The translations under genes and the position numbers were made by a program. The notes under the pieces are model-generated. The model was given only the letters and a program-made list of their open reading frames with translations, was not told the origin of the DNA and did no database searches. Of a DNA stretch of 64,000 nucleotides, positions 53,905 to 64,000 are shown piece after piece; the first letter of the stretch is position 1; the number at the start of each line of letters is the position of its first letter. The stretch spans positions 9,833,099 through 9,897,098 of the forward strand of contig SSBO01000012.1 in the NCBI GenBank assembly GCA_005281725.1, given 5' to 3'. The DNA comes from Wuchereria bancrofti. Taxonomy: Eukaryota; Nematoda; Chromadorea; Rhabditida; Onchocercidae.

Positions 53905-56311
53905 TTAGCGGCACCATCGTTTTCGTGGCTCTGCAAGAACAACATGCATAGGCTGAGTGGTCGTCTTCCACTCACGGTTTCTTAATAATTCTGGAAAAAT
54001 CATGCGGAAGTCAAGTGCAATCATTTCGTCACGTATACCGTAAAGTTGAGAAAGCTGATTCTGCAACAAAAATGATTTTGAAGTTAGCTACAACTGAATA
54101 TTTGAATTTGAATGAGAAGTGAAAGTTAAACAAAAAAAAAAACTTACATCTGGACGAAGATACAGAAGACAACTGTACAAATTAGGATTCGAAATTTGCA
54201 TTTCCGGCCATGAAGAAATTTGCTCAGTTCGATTAACCTCGGTGTTACTACTGTGCTGATTGAACATGCTATTGTTAATAACTAAATTTCATTTCAACAC
54301 TACTGACTGGTTAAATGGCGGTGTGATAAATAAATATTGATACAGTATTACGGATCAGGCTAGTAGAAAGCTCAATAGGAAATAAAGAAAATAAAACATT
54401 TACATTTTCCTTGACTATCAATCGCATGGAAAGTATCATTTAAGACTAATCTGCGATGAGCAAAAGCTTTTCTTAGTATTGGAGAATCATTTAGAGTTCT
54501 TGGAAAACAATTTCCTTGTCGGAAGTTTGGTATGGAAACTTTTTTAAGTCGAATTATAGGTGAGCCTTGATGTACACCACCATTTGTTTCCATCAACTGA
54601 AAAAAATATTTACAGTAGCACATTCTGTTACAAGACTTACTCGAGTATTGAATGGTGAAATGATTAATCTGCACTTGCATATTTACATTTACTTATAAGT
54701 TGAATGGTCCCGAAAATAATTTTTCAATATTTCAGCCAACTTCCACAGCTGTTTGAGAAGAAAAGAAACCTCGACATGACCAATTTTCGTAGCTACTAAT
54801 GCGGAATTATTCAAACGATCCCTGAATTCCTTTGTTCTTAGGTCCTGTTCCTGGAAACACTTTATTAAATGAACTTCCTGCTCAACATTATTCATAAAAG
54901 CAGGATGATGTTTATAGTTCATTGAAAGTTGATTCATAATTTTTGCAAAAATCCTCATCCCTAATTCTTAAAAGTAATACTTCCATAGAAATTATGAAAC
55001 ACTAAGTGTTGGGTAACTCCACTGTAATTTAAGAAAAGAAATGATAAACCTTTTCTACGTGAAAAGAAATTTTACACCATACAACTAATGCGTATTTTTA
55101 TAAACGAACGTACCTGACAAGTAATCACATTTCGCATATCTCTCTCAGTCTTTTCAAAGTCATTCTGTTGCTCAACAAACCTCTGTTCGAAACTTTGATG
55201 TACTTGAATCAAATTATCCTGCAGCAGTGCATTCTCTCTGCAAAAAATTAAAAGAAATGAAATGTGATTCTTTAAAATTTTCTCCATTCAAATGAAATCA
55301 GTAAGTTAAGAGAGAAAAGTGAAGCAAAACTGATAAACCAATTCACCGATTCAAATTTTTAACTTTATATATTAACATTTGATTTTCTCCAAGCGAATCG
55401 CCGAGCTGTTTTCTTAATCTATTAATCTGAAATCAGTCAAGTAATTTTATACACACAACAAATCAACTTTGTACTGCAGAAAAAAAGGAGAAAAAAAGAC
55501 TCTTCGCTTCATGGAATAATATCAGAAACACCGGTAATAAGGGGTCATTTCAGCAAATTTCATATTGAAAAAAGCTTAATTTCTTCAAATAAACTTATGA
55601 TGTCTGAAAGTTCCATTTAACTCATTCATTTATCAATGTTGGTGGTAGTTCAAGCCGCTTAACCTTAGTTGACACTATTACTGCAACTGCTGCTACCACC
55701 AAAAATTTTAGTAAATTGATGAGAATTAAAATACATTTTGCATTTGAAGAAAAATTGAAGGAAAAGAAATGCAAGAAAGAGACATCTTACTTCTTGTGTA
55801 AGCATATATACATCTCCAGCAAATGGTATTTCATCAAACGGTTTCAGTAGACCTTCTCTCAAATTCTCCGACAAAAATGATGCTTTATCAGGCTGAGTCG
55901 GAGCAATCCAATCTAAAAATTTATGGATTAATCAAGAAAAAAATAAAAAAATTTAAAATAAAATATTTATTGTTGCTTTGCATGGAATGCAAACTGGTCT
56001 CTGGAATATTCTCATAATCAATAAAACTACTATTCTTGTATAATGGAAGGTTATAAAACAATGGACAGATAATATAGCAGTATTTATCTAAATATCAATT
56101 AACCACCGAAAGTATGAAAGTCTTTCATACTTGTATCATCCATAGCTTGTGACAATAACTTAGAATCATCATTATCACCATCATCTTTCTTTGTTTCTTC
56201 CACATCATTATCACCTATTCTTGCATATTCCATCTTATCACTATCTCTTCCCCTATCTCTTATCTTCTCATCTTTCGTACATCGACGCTTTTCTGGTGGA
56301 CTATTTGCCAT
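53905..56311 (-). CDS. Unrecognised 365-aa coiled-coil protein
   Basis: Eight exons: 56104-56311, 55791-55912, 55347-55426, 55114-55237, 54770-54850, 54404-54596, 54148-54281, 53905-54060; 1098 nt, all phases consistent. Residues 1-70 are very charged and probably disordered (PPEKRRCTKDEKIRDRGRD, then an Asp/Glu-rich stretch). A conserved-looking segment follows (LKPFDEIPFAGDVYMLTQE), then a coiled coil at about 110-205 (INRLRKQLGDSL, ENALLQDNLIQVHQSF, EKTERDMRNVITCQEQDL). The C-terminal part is basic and mixed (LRPDNQLSQLYGIRDEM, then a Trp/Arg-rich end, PRKRWCR). No signal peptide or membrane segment. A nuclear or cytoskeletal adaptor is possible, but I do not recognise the family. The start is supported by an acceptor TTTCAG six bases before ATG. 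The exon 54770-54850 ends at GAG|GTTTCT, the only donor that keeps the frame into the next exon. Confidence 0.8.
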
Positions 56312-57605
56312 TTTACACTGAAACTTTTCTAAAATCATTTATAGAAAGAATGGAAACATTTTCGTCCAAAAGAATGTGGACAATTACATGTAGAAAAACA
56401 TAAACAAAGGAATATAACCTATTTTATGTTCTTCTCTATTTATGTATACGTAGAAAATTCCACTGAATCAATATTTCATATATAATTACCTATTAACTTG
56501 AATCTAAAACAGTTTCATACTAAAAAAAATTACGAAAAATTAAAATTACATTTAAATTTACATTAAAATTAAATTTCAGAATATTGTAGGAAATACCATT
56601 ACGGAACAATATTAATTTTAAATATTAATAAGCAAATTACAATAATATTTTCTATCCATGTATTAGTTATCTTATTTAGATTTATCCTAATTCTTATCAT
56701 TGCTTATTATAAATCTAAATATTTTATTGAAAATTTTCATCCCTTCTTCTTCCTCCAAATCACTAACAAAACAATGAAGTGATTATATTTACAAAATCCT
56801 CTCTCAATCTTTAACAATGTAATAATCTTTTGCTCCAAAAATGAAAAATTCTTGCTGATTCTCTCTCAATTACACGTTACCATTATTTTCTTCCTTTTTA
56901 ATCTCTTCCACTGTTTGAATATTACTATTACTCACATCTTAATAAATCTTTGTTTCTCTTCAAAATACACTCAATCTAAGATGCAAAAATTGATGCAAAA
57001 CGCTTGATAACCTCACGTATTACGATGCGTGAACCATAATAGTAACAAATTTTATCGCGTGAAGTAATCGAAAATGGTCGGTACAAAAAGTCAAAAAGTT
57101 TAGAGAAGACAATGTTTGAAAGCTACAATTTCTTTTTTTGACGGTTCGGCCATCCTTATTCCACGTAACGTGTTAAATGACTCGGGCAACTTCGTTCCAG
57201 TTTGTTGGAAGTTTTTCTAGCTTTTACGTGTGGTGGTAGTAATTTTCGTCACGTTTCTTTCACTCTTTTCACATACGTTATTTAGTCTGTTAAAAGTGAT
57301 AGAGTTGTAAATTCGCTCAATTAGTTCTTTGGTTGATTGTTTAAGTTGTGACATGCATTTTTTTTTTCGTTCTTTTCCAAACGATAATAAGAATAAAGTG
57401 TGACAGATTTTCGTTACGTTTCTTTCACACCTTTGACGTACGTTCTGTTAGCTTGTAAGAAGGTCGTGGCGCGCATTTTTTCTCTTTCTTTTTCAAACGA
57501 CAATTTTAATTTAACAATTTCGATTTCAGCCAACGTTTCGATGATTTAATTTGGAGTAATTTTTTGAAGAGCGAATAATTTCAGATTTACTACGAAAGTG
57601 ACTAT
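56312..57605. promoter_or_regulatory. Divergent promoter region, coiled-coil gene / FMC1
   Basis: 1.3 kb between two divergent starts. The right third (about 57040-57480) is clearly richer in CpG and ACGT-type motifs than the surroundings. It contains an imperfect repeat: an ATTTTCGTYACGTTTCTTTC block at about 57242 and again at about 57408. Likely a shared promoter; no core element can be placed. Confidence 0.45.
57583..57584 (+). promoter_or_regulatory. Splice acceptor upstream of FMC1 ATG
   Basis: AATAATTTCAG ends 21 bases before the ATG at 57606. It is a good nematode acceptor and candidate spliced-leader site. Confidence 0.5.
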
Positions 57606-58396
57606 ATGGCAAAGTGGAGGAATGGGGCACAAGCAGCCTCAATAATTAGGCATGTTATCGAAGATTTCCATAAATCTGGAATGGTAAGCAATTCCCCTAT
57701 ATTCAAAATATTTTATGATGTTCGGAAATGTTTCGAATATTTTAGTATAATGAAATTTTTTAGTATATCTGAAAATCACACAACACACTTATTGTTATTC
57801 GAAGATGCACTTTAGGGTATTTTAGAGGAGCCTGATATGTTCTAAACTATTTAAAAATTAGAGTTTCTGTTCATTTGAAATTTCGCTATATTACTGCAAT
57901 GTAGAAACATGCTTCTGGCTTTTTAGGATCTTACTTGGAAAAAGTCGGAAAAGTCATTTCTAAAGCAGAAGGCAAATACTGAGCAAAGTAAAAAGGATGT
58001 ATTACGTAATATACCAAGAGAAGAGCATCTTTCTAATGCATACCGGCATTACCTGACCAGTACAATGCACTTGAAATCATTACAGGAGCAGTATAAGGTT
58101 AGTTTGATTTCTTTATTTGAGTCTTATGAGGGACGTTCTTTAAAAAATAAATTTCGAGAACGACTAAAATTTTTGTTGGATGGGAGTAAGAAACGATGTT
58201 TGCATTAGCATAATACTATCAGTTCCTGCCTGAATTTGTCAGAATTGCTCATCAAAAAAGAGAATTTATTTTTAGGATATTAGATGTACAGTTTCAAAAA
58301 AAAAAAAATTTTCTTTTCCATTTCTAGGGCGGTGAACGTTCGTTAGAAGAAAGTGCCAGACTTGTTGGTCTGAAAATACCTTCTTCGAAATTGTAA
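57606..58396 (+). CDS. FMC1 homologue, mitochondrial ATP synthase assembly factor
   Basis: Three exons, 57606-57683, 57927-58097 and 58328-58396; 318 nt, 105 aa, phase 0 throughout. The C-terminal motif GGERSLEESARLVGLKIP matches the FMC1 (C7orf55) signature GERS.EESA.LVGLK.P. The middle contains the basic helical segment NAYRHYLTSTMHLKSLQEQY. The length is close to the human protein (113 aa). Family: a small matrix protein, related to LYR proteins, needed with ATP12/ATPAF2 for assembly of the F1 part of ATP synthase. The N-terminus lacks an obvious long presequence, as is usual for such small matrix proteins. The exon carrying the signature is the last one. Confidence 0.85.
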
Positions 58397-59191
58397 TAGC
58401 TTAGTCTTTTTCGCATGAACTACATTACTTGTGATTGTGAATTTTTTTTTTTAAAGAACATAATATAAAAGTCCCTTTAATTTTTGAAATTTGCAGAAAG
58501 TTTTCGCATTATCTCCGAATTGTTGGCCTCATATTTTAACGGGTAAATTCACGGATTTTTGTAACGCGACATGTTTCTGTATAAAAATATGTATTGTTGT
58601 ATGATACAGAATATATGTATTTTCATAAAGCTTCTTTATTTTGCATGATTTAAACGATGATTGCTAATTTATACAAAATGATTCTCTTCAAAACAATGAT
58701 CAAAAGAACATAAATACCCGAAAGCCGGAAGATGATAGCGTTAATTGGAGTATTTCAAGAAAGGTTACTTAGGAATCACAGCCGTAGGCTCTTGACGCAA
58801 TATTTTTGAAATATTCTTCACAAAAGGAAAACGGGACTTTGATATGGGAAAAGAATTCTCGAATCTTGCATAACAATTGACATTACCCTCAAATATAAGC
58901 AATTTAACTTTAAAACAAAATACCCAAGTCTTGAGACAGCAAGAATTATTACGAGCATTCTTTACTATTTAATAATGTATTGTTGCAGTTTTTTTTCTTA
59001 AAGAAACATTTCTGAATACAATTAATGCTTGAGTTGTCCGTTACCAAAATTTAGGTTATATAAGTTACTCGCATGAATTTTTGTGAGTTGTTTGCCTGTT
59101 CAAAAAACTACACAATATTGATTATTGAAAAATGAAATGAACAGTGGAATGTGTTGGAATTTGAATATTTAATGACAATATCATCATTCGA
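58397..59191. other. Intergenic region between convergent FMC1 and ZP gene
   Basis: About 800 bp between two 3' ends. AT-rich; I see no exon, RNA gene or clear repeat. Confidence 0.5.
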
Positions 59192-62100
59192 TTAAGGTAT
59201 ATCACCTGTCTGTACATAATATCTTAATTCATCTTCGGAATTAACAACAACCAATTGTTTTTTAACAATGTGGTCACCACCAAGTTCTATCAGCTGTTGT
59301 TGTATTTCTAAATTACCAATTATTAACATTTAAGAAATTTAGTCCAACGATGTAGTTGTATCATAAATTTTGGATTATTTCAACTGGGAAAGAATTAACA
59401 AAACTGTAATATCAAATTATATTTTTTTCTTTTTTATATAATCATAAAATAATAGCTGATGTTAAAGGTTAAGTTCCTAGATAAAAAAAAAATAAAAGTG
59501 TAATATATTATCAAATTTTAAATTAAAAAAAAGACTTTAAAAAATCATTATTTCCACATTCATTAAATTACATGCTTAATTTATTATAAAAGAAATATTT
59601 CTAATTGAAATAAAAGATAGCATAAATTATTGATAACTGATAAAATTTGAATAATACCAGATGTTGTTTGACTTTGTGTACCAAATCGATTCATCAATCG
59701 TATTTGTCGTTGTAAATCAGGATTTGCTACTAATGCTGCTCGTATATCATCAATTGTAATATGACGTTTGATACGTAATCCAAATGTATTTGATAATAGA
59801 TTTGAATTACCACAACCTTCCACTTCTTCACATGTTTCCTATATTATTATTATTATTTTTCTTTTTGTTTATGTTTAATTTAATTCTTATAAATTTGAAT
59901 TGATTAAATTTGTATAAATTTATTAAAATTATTAAATTTTAAATGTAATATATTACCAATGGGCATGGTGAAAATGGACAAATCCTGACAAGACAGGAAT
60001 ATTGTACTTTTGATGTTGTTTGATATCGAAATGATTCAGCAACTACTCGTATACCATATTCAGTTTTTTGCGGTGGACATACTAAACCAACGTGATCCGC
60101 TTGACAACCATCCTTAATTATTGCTAATGGTTCACGTTCCCATTCATAAATTGATCCAATTGGCTCAACTTGGCATCCTTTTATACTCATATATATTGCT
60201 AAAATATTATAATTAAATTCTCTTTTTTTAAGAATAAATTAAAGTTTATATTTTCATTCCAAATAATAAATTAAAATATATATAATTGAGGGGAAGAAAA
60301 AATAAATTAATTAATTCTATGAAACATACGTGAAATAGCATAGTATGGAATGAAACTAAGTGTTATTTTACTTCCAACAACTACCGCTTCAATTGGTTGT
60401 CCATTATGAAAGATATCAAAAATAACAGCATTATTTGATGCTCGTGTTGTTTCATTTACGTGAGGTAATGATTTATTTACGCTAAAAAAAAGTAATCTAT
60501 ATCGGAATCAATGATAATAGCATTATTTGACGCTTGTCTTAGTTCATTCATATGAGATAAAATGATTTCTTCATGATAAAAAATAATTTATCATCGATAT
60601 TTAAATGTCAAATGTTTTGTTTAGATGAGAAGAAAAAAAACGAGAAATAAAACAAACACTTCTCATTTCGTTTCATTATTGAAATGTAACTTTCAATAGA
60701 ATATTAAATTATTTCAGTTATTTTAATACAATATCAAATTATTTTTGTTATTTTAATACAAACATTAAATCATTTCAATTATAGTGGTTTATTTTTCGTT
60801 TCTGAAAAACAAATTGAACTATTAATTTCCAAAAAGAAAAAGTTACCTGTATGAGCTTATTGTTATATTTTTTGATGGAATTTCTGCTATTCGTTGAATG
60901 GAGATATTATTACCTTCTTTTTCGGCAACAGATTGTTGTAATGTTACAGTCATTGTTGAATAATCATTGCCAATTTTTATTCTTTCATCTGTTATTAGTG
61001 TAGTTTTTGTTATTTCAATTGGTGTATTTGTTGCTGTTGTCGCTGTTGTTGTTGTTTCCGTTAATGTTATAGCTTTAATAATATCATTTATAGTTGTCGC
61101 TGTTGCTCCTGTTGTTGTTGATGATGATAATGATGATATTGATGATAACAATGATGATGTTTCGGCATTTCTCGAATTTTGTTCAGCATCTAATAATGCT
61201 GTTGGTGCTATAAATTCCATTGTTGTTGGCAATGTTAATGGAAGTGTTGAATTCTTCATTATATCATCTACATTTGTAAATGTCATTATCGTATTGTACC
61301 TAAAGAAAATTTTATTCCAATTTCAATTGAAAAATTAAAATTTTCGAACGAAATTAAATTTAATATAAAATTACTGTATAAATAATCAACCAATCAATGA
61401 TACTATTTATAGAAGATATGGATAATCTTTTGCTTCTTTCTTAACACTTAACACATCACTAATTTTTGATGTTCAAAGCAATAAAATAATGTGAAATTTA
61501 AATATGACGAAATTTGCATAAAATAGCTTCAAACGTAAAAAAAAAAGATTTCACTTCATTATTTGTCTATTACAGTGTTATAAATCATTTAAAGTTTCAA
61601 AATTGAAAGTAATGAAATTTGATGAGAAAGTTAGTATGGACAATTCGGCAGGAATAAGACAATTCCCGACGAAAATAATTCGGACATATTGTTGAGATTG
61701 TATAACTCATCACAGTGACATAAGCATATTCTCATCCATTAAGGATGAACAATAATTTTTGTGAAAATTTACAGTCATATTCAATCTTGTAATCACTCTT
61801 GCATATACGTCTAATCTTCCGATTTCTAATTTCATAAAAGATATAATTTTAATATTTTCTTTGCTCAAAAATAAAGTTTTAAACAAATTACATTTAACCA
61901 TATTCCCAAACTAGGAAAAAAACGAAAACTTGCTTTATTTTTCATTTTCCATTAAATTAATTAAAATTATAATGAGCTTTAATCATGTAAAACTAATAAC
62001 AATAATTGATAATAATAGTTATAAACTTACACTGATTGCTGGATAATTTCATTATTTGAAGAAATGAGTGGAAGTGCATCAGTGATAGTGCTTCTTGTAC

Positions 62101-63596
62101 TACTACTATCAGTAAATATCGTGCTTGTGATACTGCTTCCAGGTACTGATACAGCAGTGCATAAATTTGTAAACATAGTGCTACTACTATTTGACCCCAA
62201 AAATGTATTATTGATTTCATTGATAGATGAAATTTTCGTGCTTTCGTGTTTTTCTAAATTTTAATTATTCAACAAAAAGAAAAAAAAATTTAAATTTCAT
62301 GCTAACAGTAAACGCTATGCATTCTATTTTTGCATTAATATATATTTAAATTAAATTTTCTCGAACAAAAAAGAAATTAAAAGAAAATGAAAAAAAAAAA
62401 TGAGAAGGGATAAAAATTGAAATGGAATGATAAAATTAACAAAAATAAAACAGTGTAAAAATTTAAAAAGAAAATAAGAAAAGAGAGATTTGATCAATAG
62501 CAATATGAAATTTTATAAATGGTGCTTTTTTAAAAATTTATTTTAGTTTATTACTAATTTAAAAAATTTGTTAATAATCATAAGAAAAAAGAAAATACCA
62601 AGCATGATTTTTTTCCTAAAAAACTTCAAAAATTTCATAAATCTCTTTTGTCCAAAAAATAAGAAAGCTTAAAATAATTGTAAAGCATTATTATTATTTA
62701 TTTATTTATTTATTATTATTATTGTTATTATTATTACTTATTATTTATTATTAATGTTATTATTTACCATTATTATTCATTATTATTTTAATATTAGTAT
62801 TGTTTTTCTAATTCATAAATATTTACGTTCTATTTCATTCAATGTAACATCATTGTAGTAAATATTTTCTTTTTCGATTGTTGTTGTTGTTGTAATAGTG
62901 GTAGTAGTTACTGTTGTTGTTGTTGTTGTTAACATCATTTTATCTAACATTTTTGTTTTCGAAAATATTTCAGAGCTCGATGAAATCATTCTACGTATTG
63001 ATGTTGCTTCCGGATATATGGCATTTCGTCTGGTTGCTGTTACATCTAATATTCTTGGCATAATTTTATTTGTAGCAAAATTATACATTTCAAATTCTGA
63101 ATTCATTGAACTTATTGAATGACTAGCAGTAGTGCTTATATTTTCATCATATTTATCAGTTTTAATATCAAATTTCGATTTAACTGCTTCAATAGTAGTA
63201 ATCATAATATCATTAGTTGTAGTAGCAGCAGGAACAGTAGTAGCGGTATTACCAGTAATAGTAGTAGTAATAGGTGTTGTAGCAGTAGTAATTGTTGTTG
63301 TTGTTGTAGTATCAGTAATAAAAATAGAAGCTGTTGTTGTTTGTGTTGTTGTTATTGTTGTTGCTGTTGATATTAACAATTTTATTGTTGAAGTATCATT
63401 AATATCAGTAATAGTACTATTAATCGAATGTAATGTATTATCAATAAAATTATTCATTTGATTATTAGTAATAGCATAGTTTAACGACAAATTTTTGCTG
63501 ATACTTGATAAATGACGTTGTTTAGTTGCATTTGCTAACATCGAAAATAATGCATGTGCTGATGCGATCATTTTCAAATTATCATCTGTTGCATCA
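59192..63596 (-). CDS. Ser/Thr-rich ZP-domain matrix protein, C-terminal part (partial)
   Basis: Seven exons to the stop: 62827-63596, 62031-62253, 60847-61299, 60330-60481, 59957-60198, 59658-59838, 59192-59307; 711 codons, all in phase. The first visible exon starts with an acceptor (GTTTCAG at 63597) in phase 2, so more exons lie beyond the window. About 480 residues are dominated by Thr, Ser, Ile and Ala, with long Thr runs, typical of a mucin-like, O-glycosylated stalk. Then comes the C-terminal half of a zona pellucida domain: NAVIFDIFHNGQPIEA, SIKGCQVEPIGSIYEW, IIKDGCQADHVGLVCPP and the Cys pattern CLVRICPFSPCPLETC..VEGC. A dibasic RIKR follows, a likely furin-type cleavage site. No transmembrane segment follows, so the product is probably secreted. 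Domain order resembles C. elegans LET-653 and cuticlin-like proteins that line cuticle or tubes. A ZP-N half is not visible. Junction C|GTAAAT at 62827 is a weak donor. Confidence 0.85.
61505..61839 (+). repeat. Dispersed repeat, copy B (335 bp), in ZP-gene intron
   Basis: Second copy of the element at 5191-5517, same orientation, inside the intron between exons 62031-62253 and 60847-61299 (so antisense to the host gene). It carries the extra GTTTCAAA that copy A lacks; the rest is nearly identical. Confidence 0.93.
62690..62800. repeat. ATT/TTA-rich simple repeat in ZP-gene intron
   Basis: Imperfect TTATTATTATT/TTATTTATTT tract in the intron upstream of exon 62031-62253. Directly visible. 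Confidence 0.85.
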
Positions 63597-64000
63597 CTGA
63601 AACATTCAATCATGCAATCATGCAAAAATTATTGTGCATAAATGATGATATGATAAAACATGCAAAAAAAAAAAGAAAACTATCAATAAATAGTGCTAAT
63701 GAGATTATTTATTCGATTTACATATTTTAATTAATGATGCATGCAAAAATGAAAATGAAAAAATAAAGAAAAAAAATAAAGAAGTGAGATATCATTTTGA
63801 AAAGTGTATATAATTTTTTAATTATTTTCTGAAACAATATGATTATTTTAGAAAATAACTTTTTCTCCTTTTAATTAATAAGAGAAAAGAAATATAAATT
63901 TTTTTTTTTTTACTCTATTAATTATTATTAGATGATAATTTCTTTCTCTTTTTTTTTTAAAAACGAAGAAAGGAAATAATAATNATATAATTTTTTAATT
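63597..64000. other. Right edge, presumed intron of the ZP gene
   Basis: AT-rich sequence with homopolymers and one ambiguous base (N at 63984). No exon found. The next upstream exons of the ZP gene must lie beyond 64000. Confidence 0.5.

Noticed and set aside
54689..54769. Extension of the coiled-coil exon past the donor at 54769
   Set aside because: Later GT sites are all phase 2 and cannot join the next exon without a stop; the GAG|GTTTCT donor fits phase 0.
60967..61338. 123-codon Val-rich plus-strand frame
   Set aside because: Antisense shadow of the Thr-rich exon of the ZP gene: Thr codons reversed read as Val/Ser codons.
63119..63461. Cys/Ser-rich and Val-rich plus-strand frames
   Set aside because: Also shadows of the ZP-gene Thr repeats in other frames; the apparent Cys cluster is TGC/TGT from triplet repeats.

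Overview
The window is nuclear DNA from an animal, most probably a parasitic (filarial/spirurid-type) nematode. The base composition is very AT-rich. Protein-coding genes are cut into many short exons with T-rich TTTCAG or TTTTAG acceptors, and several start codons sit a few bases after such an acceptor, as expected for spliced-leader trans-splicing. The gene set is metazoan: intersectin, erlin, COQ8, FMC1, a haem peroxidase, a ZP-domain matrix protein and a C-type lectin. I see no bacterial operon, phage, CRISPR array or complete transposon. Exon models were built by hand. In every multi-exon model exon phases agree and the frame stays open, so the models are strong even though no expression data were used.

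Layout, left to right. 0.66-1.25 kb (-): the 5' part of a Thr-rich C-type lectin gene running off the left edge. 1.3-6.8 kb: gene-poor, microsatellites and one copy of a dispersed repeat. 6.8-9.2 kb (-): erlin (ER SPFH protein), 9 exons, 318 aa. 9.5-23.4 kb (-): intersectin, 28 exons, 1530 aa, with two EH domains, a coiled coil, five SH3 domains, DH, PH and C2. Erlin begins 330 bp downstream of the intersectin stop on the same strand, so the two may form an operon. 26.4-30.6 kb (+): COQ8-type atypical kinase of coenzyme Q synthesis, 15 exons, 636 aa. 30.6-38.4 kb: gene-poor, contains an assembly gap. 38.4-52.7 kb (+): secreted haem peroxidase with two tandem peroxidase domains, 31 exons, 1545 aa. 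53.9-56.3 kb (-): unrecognised 365-aa coiled-coil protein. 57.6-58.4 kb (+): FMC1, a mitochondrial ATP synthase assembly factor, 105 aa. 59.2-63.6 kb (-): C-terminal part of a Ser/Thr-rich ZP-domain protein whose N-terminus lies beyond the right edge.

The genes do not form one pathway. Three themes recur: extracellular matrix/cuticle (ZP protein, peroxidase, lectin), mitochondrial function (COQ8, FMC1) and endomembrane/endocytic function (intersectin, erlin).

Most notable points: intersectin carries a vertebrate-style long tail (DH-PH-C2) with a stop codon built into the splice donor that would give the short form; one intersectin intron is GC-AG; the first peroxidase domain has lost the distal His, catalytic Arg and proximal His while the second keeps them all; a ~330-bp repeat occurs twice 56 kb apart; and the assembly gap is flanked by two identical 150-bp sequences.
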